From Streptomyces albospinus (GTDB lineage Bacteria > Actinomycetota > Actinomycetes > Streptomycetales > Streptomycetaceae), in contig NZ_BMRP01000010.1 in NCBI RefSeq assembly GCF_014648695.1, forward strand, positions 1-64,000: a stretch of DNA of 64,000 bases, read 5' to 3'. Position 1 is the stretch's first letter; every line of letters starts with the position of its first letter. The notes below the pieces were generated by a model. It was given only the letters and a program-made list of their open reading frames with translations, did no database searches and was not told the DNA's origin. A program made the position numbers and the translations under genes. This document shows positions 49,058 through 57,588 of the stretch, in pieces.

Positions 49058-50296
49058 GGACCGCGGGGCGTCGTCGCCGGTGGCCTCGGTGAGCTTCAAC
49101 AGGTCGTGGACGGCCGCCGCGAGACACGCGGTGTGCCAGACGCGGTGCTCGGGGCCGGCCTGGGTGGCACTGGTCGCGCCGACGATGATGCGCACGATCA
49201 CGGAGTCGGGGCGTTCCTGGGTTGCCCGGCGATCCAGGGGGCTCTGCCGGTCGCCGTACGCCGGTATGCGCAGATCCGGGACACCGGCCCGGGTCATGAG
49301 GTGGCGGGCGATGCCGATGAGTTGGGCGAGGTAGTGCTCCAGCGTGGTGGGATGCGGGGAGAGGCGGGCTTTCCACCAGGACTGGGCCACGCGGACGACC
49401 TCGCGGATGCGGGTGTCGCTCGGATCCACCGGCCCGCCGGGGCCCGGCAGTTGAGCGAACGCGCGGGCGAAGGCGGTTACCTTTGTCCCCGCGTGGGGGT
49501 GCCCCGGTCGCACGATGGGTCGCTGTCCCGGGTAGCAGATCAGGGTTCCGTCGTCGATGAGGAGGCGGATCGCGGCGGAGATCGGTGGTTCGGCGGAGAC
49601 CAGATTGCGGGCGAGTACCGACCGGATCGGCAGCTGTGTCCCGGGGGGATAGGCGCCCACGGCGATCAGTTCCCGCAGCCAGTCCGCGATCTGCTGCGGG
49701 CGGTCGGTACGGCCGGACCCGGCCAGGCGGGCGCGGCCGGTCGCGCTCAGCTCGACGACGTTCTGCTCGGCCATGTCGGTCAGCGCGAGTTTCACACTGC
49801 CGACGGGGAGATGCAGGTCCGCCGCGATCGTGGCCGGGCTGAGCGATGCACCGGCCAGGTAGTGGCCGTCCTCGATGGCCTCGGTGATCCGTGCCGCGAC
49901 GTCCACGACCGGAACGTAGGGCGGTTCGGTGTCGCGCAGGCTGCGCAGCAGGTCGCGGGCGTTCCCTGCCAGTTCCACGAGGCCGAGGAACGAGGGGCGC
50001 CCCGCCGGCCGGACGGGCCGGGCAGTGGCCGTGATGAGTCGCTCCCACCGCGCCTGATCCGCCGTCGAGCCCGACGCGGCCAGGCGGCGTTGCCCGGCCA
50101 GCGGCAGCCACCGCTCCGTGATGCGCCACGCCTTCTCGTAGCCCCTGGCGACCGCAGCGGGCGAGACGCCGGCCCGGGGGCCGTCGATTCTGCCCAGACG
50201 CATGAGGTCGCTGGTGAGAGCACGGCGCGCCGAGTCCGGTACGGGCGGACGGTCGCTGCCGCCGGGTGTCTGCTCGCAGGTGTTCGTGTCCGTCAT
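49037..50296 (-). CDS. GntR-like regulator with two winged-helix domains
   Basis: A 419-residue protein. Two GntR-type winged helices can be seen: ITEAIEDGHYLAGASLSPAT onward (about residues 135-195) and IADWLRELIAVGAYPPGTQL with RSVLARNLVSAEPPISAAIR (about 200-265). The flanking N-terminal ~130 and C-terminal ~150 residues are helical, and I cannot assign them. The start ATG at 50296 is plausible but not strongly supported. It may have controlled the decayed sugar operon, whose remnant its 3' end overlaps, or the divergent PutP-type symporter ~290 bp away. Confidence 0.75.
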   Translation of the reverse strand: MTDTNTCEQTPGGSDRPPVPDSARRALTSDLMRLGRIDGPRAGVSPAAVARGYEKAWRITERWLPLAGQRRLAASGSTADQARWERLITATARPVRPAGRPSFLGLVELAGNARDLLRSLRDTEPPYVPVVDVAARITEAIEDGHYLAGASLSPATIAADLHLPVGSVKLALTDMAEQNVVELSATGRARLAGSGRTDRPQQIADWLRELIAVGAYPPGTQLPIRSVLARNLVSAEPPISAAIRLLIDDGTLICYPGQRPIVRPGHPHAGTKVTAFARAFAQLPGPGGPVDPSDTRIREVVRVAQSWWKARLSPHPTTLEHYLAQLIGIARHLMTRAGVPDLRIPAYGDRQSPLDRRATQERPDSVIVRIIVGATSATQAGPEHRVWHTACLAAAVHDLLKLTEATGDDAPRSSFDGAE

Positions 50297-50585
50297 GCGG
50301 TTCTCCCGGGCAGGTCCGTCGGAAGGGCATCACCGCGTTGCGCGGTCCGTCACATGCTCACGTCCGGTGCTGCTCCGCGCACCCGCCTTGGGGGCGGTTC
50401 TTCGGGCAGCCGCGATGCGCGAAAGTGCTCCCTCCCGCAGGCTGGCCGCGGGGCGGGCGTGCTCCTAGAGTCCCGGAATCATGGAGTGCGGCATTCTCCA
50501 CGATTTGTCGACATGCTTCCCGCCCAGGACCCGATGAGAGTTCGGCGCGCACCGGCCAGGACCGGTCTCCGCCGACGGAGAAAAG

Positions 50586-52172
50586 ATGAAACTTGAGCTC
50601 ACGCAGATGGTGCCGGTCATGCTCGTCTTCGGGACCTTCTTCCTCGTGATGATCGTCTTCGGTATCGCGGTATACGAGGAGACCCAGACCTTCACCGACT
50701 TCGCCCTCGGCGGTCGGCGGCTCAGTGCCTTCATAGCCGCGCTTTCCGCCGAAGCCAGCGATATGTCCGGCTGGTTGTTCATCGGCCTGCCCGGTGCCGT
50801 GTACGCGGCAGGGATCGGTGCCACGTGGATCGCGGTGGGACTGGCCATCGGTACGTACCTCAACTGGCGCCTCGTCGCGCCCCGTTTGCGTGTCTATACG
50901 CAGCTGGCGAACAACTCCGTGACGCTCTCCGCATACCTGGGAGAACGGTTCGAGGACGACAGCAGGGTGCTGCGCACCGTCTCGGCGGCGGTCACCGTCG
51001 TGTTCTTCACCGTCTACGTGGCGAGCGGCTTCATCGCGGGCGGCCTGCTCGTCGGCCAACTCTTCGGCACCGGCTTCGCGTTCGGGCTGACGGTCTTCGC
51101 CGTGGTGATGGTCACCTATTCCGTCCTGGGCGGCTTCCGCGCCGTGAGTACCTCGCACTCGGTGCAAGGCACCCTCATGGTCCTCGCGGCCGTCGCCCTC
51201 CCCCTGATCGGGATCTGGCAGCTCGGGGGCTTCGGCCCGCTGTTCCACGCGCTCGCCGCCAAGACCCCGTCGCTGCTCGACATGGGCGCACAGGCAAGCT
51301 ACGCCCACGGCCAGTGGGGCGCCGGCCAGCCCCTCGGCGCCATCGCGGTGATCTCCATGCTTGCCTGGGGTCTGGGCTACTTCGGGCAGCCCCACATCCT
51401 GGCCCGCTTCATGGGCATCAGCAGCACCAACGACATCCCCTTGGCCCGGCGTATCGGTGTGGGCTGGGTGATCGTTGCCCTGACCGGTGCCAGTCTCACG
51501 GGACTCATCGGGATCGCGCAGGTCCAACCAGCGCTCAAAGAGCCGGAGTTGGTCTCCATCGCCCTGTCCGTTCAGCTGTCCAACCCATGGGTCACCGGTG
51601 TTCTCCTCGTGGCCGTACTCGCCGCGATCAAGTCCACTGCGGACAGTCAACTGCTGGTCTCGGCGACGTCCCTCTCCGAAGGCTTCTTCCACGCGTTCCG
51701 CAAGCGGCGGGCCTCGGACACGGCGCTCGTGTGGGTGGCCCGCGGGACCGTGGTCGTCGTCGCACTGGTCGCCTATGTGATCGCGCTCAGCAGCCGCAGC
51801 GCCGTACAGGACATCGTCGCCTACGCCTGGGCGGGGTTCGGATCCTCCTTCGGCCCGGTGCTCCTGCTGTCGCTGTACTGGCCGCGGATGACGAAGGCCG
51901 GAGCCATGGCCGGCATCGTGGCGGGTGCGCTCACCGTGGCGCTCTGGAAGTTCATCGACCCGCTGCTCGGCCCGTTCCGGACCGGCCTCTACGAGATGGT
52001 GCCGGGGGTGATCGCCGCCACGGCCTCCGCGCTGCTTTTCGGCGCCTTCGTCGGCCGACCTCCGCTGCGTACCTGGGGCAGCCCGAACCGGAAAGCCGTC
52101 AGACAGGGCATGGGCGCCTTCGCCACCGCTCATCGGCTGCCGAGGGCGAGCGGAGTCCACAGAAAGCGCTGA
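50586..52172 (+). CDS. putP: Sodium/proline symporter, PutP type (SSS family)
   Basis: A 528-residue membrane protein with about 13 helices. FGIAVYEETQTFTDFALGGR and LSAEASDMSGWLFIGLPGA (with the Na+/proline site region), YSVLGGFRAVSTSHSVQG, LGYFGQPHILARFM and AAIKSTADSQLLVSATSLSE are diagnostic for PutP-type proline symporters. GGAGAAAAG precedes the ATG. It ends at a strong hairpin. It would take up proline with sodium; some members accept related imino acids, which makes a link to the hydroxyproline genes 14 kb away conceivable but unproved. Confidence 0.88.
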   Translation: MKLELTQMVPVMLVFGTFFLVMIVFGIAVYEETQTFTDFALGGRRLSAFIAALSAEASDMSGWLFIGLPGAVYAAGIGATWIAVGLAIGTYLNWRLVAPRLRVYTQLANNSVTLSAYLGERFEDDSRVLRTVSAAVTVVFFTVYVASGFIAGGLLVGQLFGTGFAFGLTVFAVVMVTYSVLGGFRAVSTSHSVQGTLMVLAAVALPLIGIWQLGGFGPLFHALAAKTPSLLDMGAQASYAHGQWGAGQPLGAIAVISMLAWGLGYFGQPHILARFMGISSTNDIPLARRIGVGWVIVALTGASLTGLIGIAQVQPALKEPELVSIALSVQLSNPWVTGVLLVAVLAAIKSTADSQLLVSATSLSEGFFHAFRKRRASDTALVWVARGTVVVVALVAYVIALSSRSAVQDIVAYAWAGFGSSFGPVLLLSLYWPRMTKAGAMAGIVAGALTVALWKFIDPLLGPFRTGLYEMVPGVIAATASALLFGAFVGRPPLRTWGSPNRKAVRQGMGAFATAHRLPRASGVHRKR

Positions 52173-52291
52173 GCGCGCTGCGGGCAGGCGCGCCGGCAGC
52201 ACCTGCCCGATGCCGGGCGGGTGGCACTGCTCGTCGGCGGGCGGTGCCGTATCCCCTTCGATGCGCCGGAGCCGAGCAACCGCGTACCGTC

Positions 52292-52331
52292 CCGTCCCGC
52301 TTCCCCTGTGGAGGCGGGGGAAGCGGGACGG
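52292..52331. terminator. Terminator, 15-bp perfect stem
   Basis: CCGTCCCGCTTCCCC (52292-52306) and its complement (52317-52331) around a 10-nt loop, about 120 bp after the PutP-type gene. Confidence 0.8.
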
Positions 52332-52453
52332 GACGGCCTTCCGGTCCGCCCGCCCGGATTCGGGCAGACCAGCCGTCCCCGGGGGTTGGGACGGCGCTCG
52401 GGGCGCTCCGGGCGCCTCGGGCGGCGAGACGCGCGGAGCCGGCGGGGGAGCGG

Positions 52454-52879
52454 TCAGCGGGCAGCGTGCCGGGAGTGGCCGGGTTGCCCGATCACACCCT
52501 CGACGGCCGCTCGCAGTGCCCGCACATCAGTGATCAGCCGTCCCTCCAGGGGACGGATCCGCCAGTGCAGCCCAGGCCCTGCGACCCGGTGCAGCGGCGG
52601 GACCACCAGGTACTGGGTCATGCCGAGCGGACGGGTCTGGGCGACATCCCAACCAGCGGACGCGCCCGCGGCGATGAACCAATAGAGGGCCGCCTCGCGG
52701 GGATCCTCGACCACGGCGGCGCAGCTCCCGCCGAGGAGGTCCAGGCAGCACTCGCCCACGCTGCGGGGCACGCGGACGGCGTCCCAGTCGATGCCGGCCG
52801 CCAGTAACGAGCAGTCCACCGCATTCGGCAGGGCGGAGCGCCGGGAGGTTGCAAGAAGCACAGCGGATCGTCCTCTCAC
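52454..52879 (-). CDS. Hypothetical protein, soluble
   Basis: A 141-residue cytosolic protein from a GTG at 52879. Composition and conservation-like segments (WFIAAGASAGWDVAQTRPLG, YLVVPPLHRVAGPGLHWRI, ITDVRALRAAVEGVI) argue for a real gene, of a type common in Streptomyces genomes, but I cannot name a domain. It has two cysteines close together (GECCLDLL). It is convergent with the symporter and divergent from the SARP gene. Confidence 0.6.
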   Translation of the reverse strand: MRGRSAVLLATSRRSALPNAVDCSLLAAGIDWDAVRVPRSVGECCLDLLGGSCAAVVEDPREAALYWFIAAGASAGWDVAQTRPLGMTQYLVVPPLHRVAGPGLHWRIRPLEGRLITDVRALRAAVEGVIGQPGHSRHAAR

Positions 52880-53253
52880 CCACGCGGCCCGCGCTGGACC
52901 GACGTCTGGTACGGCTTGGTCGAAGTCGTCCGCGCCCGGTCATCGCGCCTCCGCGGTCACCGGACCACGCCGACCGAGCGTCTGTCGATATCTTCGGCGA
53001 CCGGGCGGTGCTTCCACAGCGGTCATCCGAACGGTCCAAGGGGTGGCGGGGGCCGCCCGAAAGTGCGCCCGCCCGTCGGCTGTCGGCGACCGGGCCCGCT
53101 TCTAAGGTGGGTATCCGATCGACGTGGCGCCGCAGGGCGCCGGCGCCGATTACCCGGCGCCGAAAAAAATCTTGGAGTTCTGCCGTCATAGGGCGGCGCT
53201 TCGCGCCACTGATAGGCGTGGATACGAACTGTCACGCACTCCAGCCCGCAGAG
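52880..53253. other. Intergenic region upstream of SARP gene
   Basis: A 374-bp divergent region. It contains a 7-A run followed by TTGGAG (about 53163-53178) and a TCATAG hexamer about 13 bp further (53187-53192), a possible weak promoter. No gene, hairpin or tandem repeat recognised; the longer frame that reaches upstream of 53254 is not protein-like. Confidence 0.35.
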
Positions 53254-54381
53254 ATGAGTGCCGCCGCGCCCCAGCCCGCCGCGGACGGACCCGGACACCA
53301 CCTGGTCGGCAAGGGGGCCGATCACCGCACCACCGGACCTGAGCCGGCCGACATGCCCACGATCGATGTCGGGCTGTGGCTGCTCGGGATCGCCTTGCAC
53401 CTGATCCAGGGGACCGAGGGGGCAGAGAGGGCCGACGGCGATGAACCCGGTGCCGGTGCCCTCGGCGCGGCGGTCCGACGCCTCCTCGCCCAGTGCGACG
53501 CCGCCGACCAGCCGACGGCCGTTGAATCCGGCGCCCGCCGGTATCAGCACCGTGCGGTCACGCCGACCGCTCCCGCATCCTCCGCCGACGCGCGACGGTC
53601 GCAGACGCCGGCCGCCACGCACCGTGCGGAGCGCGCTCCCCGCGTGGCGATCTGGTGTTTCGGCGGATTCCGTATGGCCATCGGGGACCGGATCGTCGAC
53701 TGGATGAAGATCCGTCCCCGCGCCCGCGCCGCGATGCGTCTGCTCGCCATGCGGGCAGGTCGGCCGGTGCACAGGGAGGCGCTGATCGAGGCACTGTGGC
53801 CGGACGCCCCACCTTCGTCGGCCACCGCCAACTTGCAGGTGGCCATCTCCAGTTTGCGAGGCCTGGTGGAACCGGACCGGGAACGCCGCAAGGCGCAACT
53901 GGTGGTCCGCAGCGGCGATGCCTACCTGCTCAATCTGCCTGCCGACGCCTACCTCGACACCCTCGCGTTCCAGACCGCGCTGACCCGGAGCAGACGAGCG
54001 AGGGCGGTCGGGGACACCGACACGGCCGTGGGGGACCTGCGGGACGCGCTCGCCTCGTACAACGGTGAGCTGCTGCCCGAGGACGGCCCCGCCGAATGGC
54101 TCCAGCACGACCGGGAGATGTACCGCCGGCAGGCGGCCAACGCCGCCGCGGAGCTGGCCGCCGCGGAACTCACCGCCGGCAATCCTCGGGAAGCGGTGGC
54201 CGCCGCAGAGAAGTGCCTGGTCATCGATGCCTTCCACGACACGGGGTGGCAGTTGCTGGTCGGTGCCTACCGGCGCCTCGGCGCACCCGCCGCCGCGGAG
54301 CGGGCGCGCCGCCGGTACGCCGCGATGCTCGCGTCGCTCGGCATCGAGACCGACGGCCCCGGCCTTGCCAACGGCTGCTGA
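53254..54381 (+). CDS. SARP/AfsR-type transcriptional activator (BTAD domain)
   Basis: A 375-residue regulator. The first ~120 residues show no clear domain (a helix LWLLGIALHLIQGTEGAERA is visible). Residues ~135-210 form an OmpR-like winged helix (RARAAMRLLAMRAGRPVHRE, ALIEALWPDAPPSSATANLQ, VAISSLRGLVEP). Residues ~225-370 form the BTAD domain of TPR-like helices (LEAYLDTLAFQ-type start; ending RRRYAAMLASLGIETDG). The ATG at 53254 is tentative. SARPs activate secondary-metabolite clusters by binding direct repeats; here no biosynthetic cluster follows. The next genes encode the sigma-factor fusion and LuxR-type protein on the other strand. Confidence 0.78.
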   Translation: MSAAAPQPAADGPGHHLVGKGADHRTTGPEPADMPTIDVGLWLLGIALHLIQGTEGAERADGDEPGAGALGAAVRRLLAQCDAADQPTAVESGARRYQHRAVTPTAPASSADARRSQTPAATHRAERAPRVAIWCFGGFRMAIGDRIVDWMKIRPRARAAMRLLAMRAGRPVHREALIEALWPDAPPSSATANLQVAISSLRGLVEPDRERRKAQLVVRSGDAYLLNLPADAYLDTLAFQTALTRSRRARAVGDTDTAVGDLRDALASYNGELLPEDGPAEWLQHDREMYRRQAANAAAELAAAELTAGNPREAVAAAEKCLVIDAFHDTGWQLLVGAYRRLGAPAAAERARRRYAAMLASLGIETDGPGLANGC

Positions 54382-54410
54382 CCGGACGGTGTGCCGTGGC
54401 GTCCTGTTAT

Positions 54411-56276
54411 CTATGCCCTGACGACCTTGACACTGTCGATCTCCGGTCCGCACTGGCTACTGGGATCGGTGGTGCTCGTGAACCGCAGCGTGGTCCGGTC
54501 GCTCTTCGCGGTGAACCGCACCGTCTCCACCCGCCACCCCATGTTCGTTGCCGAATGCCCCGTGATGTCGAAGGAGAAGTCCCGTGTCACCGTGTCGACT
54601 TGGACTCGCAGTGTCTTGACGACCGGCGCGCAGGTGACGTTGCCCGCGAGGTAGAAGCTGACCGTGTACGGCCGGCCGGCCGTGGTGGTGAAGGTCTGGG
54701 CGATCGCTCCGTTGATGGGGCCGGGCGCATCGCCGTTCAGGTCGATCGACTGCTGGCCGTCCGCCGCCCGCAGGGCATCCGAGCGTTCCACATTCACGGT
54801 GTTCTGGACGACCTGCCACGGCCCGATGGCTTGGCCCGCGCGGTACAGGACCACCGGGGATTTCGCGGCCGGCGACTCGAAGTCTCCGTCGGCCACCAGC
54901 GAACCGGGCGTCGGCTGGGGCGAGTTGGTGGGAGGGGCCGGGGCTGACGGGGGTGACGGGGATGCCGGGGGTGACGGGGATGCCGAGGGGGTGGTCGCTC
55001 CGCCGTCTCCGGGACCGGAGGCGCCTCCGGGGGTCTTCTTCACCGGGCCGGGCCCCGGCCCGAACGACCTGCTGCTCGACGGGGGCCCTGTCGGCGGGGC
55101 CGGTGCCGGACCGGACGTCATCGGCTGTTCCGACGAGGGGGCAGGCGTCGCGACGGGCGCCCCGCCATGCGTACGGGGACGTGCAGGGTCTTCGGGCGCC
55201 AGGGTCAGCGCGGCGCCCAGGGTCACGACGGTGAGACCGCCCACCACGGCAAGGGTGACGACGACGGCACCAGGAGCCGAGCTCCACGCGCCTCCGCCGT
55301 GTCGTAGCAGCCCTTGTTCGCCATCGTCGTCCACGAGGTGCCCGCTGTCCGGCCGTTGCCCCTCCGGACTCTGCGGTCCGTCCGCCTGCTCATGTGCCGG
55401 TCCGTTCTCCGCTCCCTCCGCCGTCCCGTCCGGTGAAGCCTCGACCAGCGAGGCGAAGTACCCGCCGAACGCCGGCCCCAGGAGCAAAGGGGCCACAAAG
55501 GCGCGCAGCCGGCCGGAGACCTCGCGCAGCTCCAGCAGCAGCCGGGGACAGCGTTCGCACGTGTCCAGGTGCTCCTCGACCCGGCGCCGGTCCCGCGGCC
55601 CCAGGGAACCGCGCAGATAGGCGGCCAGCTTCCTGGCGCACTTGCGGCACTCCCGTGCCATCTCCTGCTCGGACAGGTGTGCCTGGAGATACTCCTTGCG
55701 CAGTCCCTCGCGCGCGCGACAGGCCAGTGCGGCAACCGCGTTGGCGGACAACCCCAGCAGTGGCGCCACCTGCGCCGGGCTCTCCCCCTCCACCTCGGTG
55801 TGCCACAGCACGGTCTGCCACCGCTCGGGCAGCGCGGCGAAGGCGCGCCCGATCAGCGACGCCTCCAGCTCGGCCAGCACCGGGTCCTCGAAGGGGAGCA
55901 ACGGCGCGTAGAGCTCCACCTCCGGCGTGGGCGTGGCGCGTTTCTCCCGTGCCATGTCGCCGGCGGCGAGCCGGCGGACCACGGTCAGTACATATGGCCG
56001 AAAGGCCCGCTGCGGGCCACCGCCGGCCCGGATCGCGCCGAGCACCTGGGCGAAACCCTCGGACGCGAGGTCCTCCGCATCCGCCGGACTGGTCGCATAG
56101 AGTCCGGCCAGGCGGCGGGCCGACGCGAAGTGCCGCTCGTAGAGCACCACGAACGACGCGTCGTCCCCGCCCCGGGCGCGCACGACGAGTTCGGCGTCGG
56201 ACCGTTCGGTCGATGCGTCGTGTCCGTTGTCCGGCCCCTCAAAGCCCCCGGTTCCCTGCCGTGGATCCCTTGTCAT
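54411..56276 (-). CDS. Membrane-anchored ECF sigma factor fused to zinc finger and extracytoplasmic DUF642-like domain
   Basis: A 621-residue multidomain protein. Residues ~27-108 are sigma region 2 (FVVLYERHFASARRLAGLYA, DAEDLASEGFAQVL); ~135-195 are sigma region 4 (LPERWQTVLWHTEVEGESPA, LSANAVAALACRAREGL). Residues 209-245 hold a zinc-binding anti-sigma-like motif (C210, C213, H236-x3-C240-x2-C243). Residues ~336-360 form one membrane helix (GAVVVTLAVVGGLTVVTLGA). Residues ~361-457 are a Pro/Ser-rich linker, and ~459-621 a DUF642/choice-of-anchor-C-like beta domain outside the cell (LVADGDFESP, IGPWQVVQNTVNVER, DGQQSIDLNG). ECF groups with C-terminal extensions are known; here sensor, anchor, inhibitory finger and sigma factor are one chain. 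Release probably needs proteolysis. Confidence 0.87.
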   Translation of the reverse strand: MTRDPRQGTGGFEGPDNGHDASTERSDAELVVRARGGDDASFVVLYERHFASARRLAGLYATSPADAEDLASEGFAQVLGAIRAGGGPQRAFRPYVLTVVRRLAAGDMAREKRATPTPEVELYAPLLPFEDPVLAELEASLIGRAFAALPERWQTVLWHTEVEGESPAQVAPLLGLSANAVAALACRAREGLRKEYLQAHLSEQEMARECRKCARKLAAYLRGSLGPRDRRRVEEHLDTCERCPRLLLELREVSGRLRAFVAPLLLGPAFGGYFASLVEASPDGTAEGAENGPAHEQADGPQSPEGQRPDSGHLVDDDGEQGLLRHGGGAWSSAPGAVVVTLAVVGGLTVVTLGAALTLAPEDPARPRTHGGAPVATPAPSSEQPMTSGPAPAPPTGPPSSSRSFGPGPGPVKKTPGGASGPGDGGATTPSASPSPPASPSPPSAPAPPTNSPQPTPGSLVADGDFESPAAKSPVVLYRAGQAIGPWQVVQNTVNVERSDALRAADGQQSIDLNGDAPGPINGAIAQTFTTTAGRPYTVSFYLAGNVTCAPVVKTLRVQVDTVTRDFSFDITGHSATNMGWRVETVRFTAKSDRTTLRFTSTTDPSSQCGPEIDSVKVVRA

Positions 56277-56495
56277 CGCCGTTCACCCCTCAACCGCGCC
56301 ACCTTCGCTCGCACCGGCGCACACTCCGGCCTCAGCCGCCTCATCGCCACCGGGGGCAGCCACCTTAGTCACCGGGCGCAGCGGTGTTCCCCGGATCCGG
56401 GGATTTCCACTGCCGGGTCAACTTTCTTTCTGCACAAGGAAGTTGAGAGGTGTTCCGGTTTCCGGAATGCGCGGTGGTGATCCGCGCGGCCGTCA

Positions 56496-57119
56496 TCAGA
56501 TCAGGCCGTGCCGCATCGCGTAGGCGACGGCATGGCAGCGGTTGCGGAGTTGGAAGCGGATCTGGATGTCGTGGAGGACCTGCTTCACCGTTCGTGGCGA
56601 ATACGCGAGCCTGGTGGCGACCTCGGCGGTGTCCAACCCCTCGGCGACCAGCCGCAACACCTCCGACTCCCGCGCCGTGAGGTTGTTGAAGGTCAGCCCC
56701 CGGGGCCCCAGCACCTGACGTTGCGCCCGGCCGACCTGGCCGAGCAGCCGGCCCAGCAGGTCCGGTGGTACGGCGCCCTCTCCCGCAGCGGCCGAACGGA
56801 CCACCGTGACCAGCCGCTCGGGGGTGGCCTCGCCACGCCGGACCACCCCTACCACCCCCACCTCCGCGGCGGTCACCAGCTCGGACTCGTCGATCTCCGT
56901 GGTGACCAGCACCAACCGCGCCGTGCTCTCCTGGCCGACCGACCGCAGGACCTTCAGGCTGTGTTCGCTCACCCCGGCCGTGACGACCAGAACCACCTTC
57001 GCCTCGTCCAGGTCCGCTTCGGCGACCACCTGCACCTCTGGCCGTGGTCTGAGCGCGCCCACCACACCGACCTGCGAAATCGGGTCATCCGCCCGGACAC
57101 ACACCGGTATCCGATCCAT
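56496..57119 (-). CDS. LuxR-type regulator with degenerate receiver-like domain
   Basis: A 207-residue protein. The C-terminal LuxR/NarL helix-turn-helix is clear (LTARESEVLRLVAEGLDTAE, VATRLAYSPRTVKQVLHDIQ, about residues 145-200). The first ~120 residues have the strand/helix pattern of a receiver domain (VCVRADDPISQVGVVGAL, VVLVVTAGVS, RLVLVTTEIDES), but the usual phospho-acceptor Asp after the third strand is missing (VLVVTAGVSEH), so it is unlikely to be a classical phosphorylated response regulator. No kinase gene is nearby. It lies 219 bp upstream of the sigma-factor fusion, same strand, and may act with it or with the SARP. Confidence 0.82.
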   Translation of the reverse strand: MDRIPVCVRADDPISQVGVVGALRPRPEVQVVAEADLDEAKVVLVVTAGVSEHSLKVLRSVGQESTARLVLVTTEIDESELVTAAEVGVVGVVRRGEATPERLVTVVRSAAAGEGAVPPDLLGRLLGQVGRAQRQVLGPRGLTFNNLTARESEVLRLVAEGLDTAEVATRLAYSPRTVKQVLHDIQIRFQLRNRCHAVAYAMRHGLI

Positions 57120-57206
57120 CCGTGCTCCTCATTGCGCCCCTCGACGCCGGCGATGTGCGGCGTCCCGTGAGACAAGGGTGCAGAGCGCGCTGACCCACCA
57201 CTCAAC

Positions 57207-57588
57207 GTGGACTTAACACGCGGTCGACGCTGCCGGAGCCGCCCGAACGCCGCGCGGCGTCGCCCTTCTTGGCGGTTCAGGCACTGCGAGGGCGGCTCCG
57301 GCGCACAGCAGCGTCCAGGCGAGCCGCCTCGCGTCGCCGGCCGCCGTCAGCCACTTCGACGACGACGGCTTCGAGTACCCGACGGTGAAGCCGAAGAACT
57401 TCGACGAGTACGCGGCAGGGCAGGCCATCGGCCCGTGGAAGGTCAGCAGCGGGACCGTCGACCTGATCGGTGCCGGGTTTCGGGACGCGGCCGAAGGAGA
57501 CCAGTCCCACCAGCCGGCCGTGAAGACGGGCAAGGTCCTCATCAACGGGCAGGACGTCCAGGACTTCTGGTGTCAGGGGAACGCGTAG
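57207..57588 (+). pseudogene. Secreted DUF642-like protein, decayed
   Basis: The frame ending at 57588 reads a signal-peptide-like VALLGGSGTARAAPA, then FDDDGFEYPTV, AAGQAIGPWKVSSGTVDLIG and EGDQS, which mirror the DUF642-like domain of the adjacent sigma-factor fusion (GDFESP, RAGQAIGPWQV). The basic N-region of the signal peptide lies in another frame (GTG at 57207), and after GDQS the sequence changes to an unrelated short tail. So it has a 5' frameshift and a large 3' loss. Confidence 0.55.

Noticed and set aside
49037..50333. Overlapping alternative minus-strand frame from 50333 covering the GntR-like gene
   Set aside because: It is a Pro/Arg-rich shadow; the chosen frame shows two winged-helix domains.
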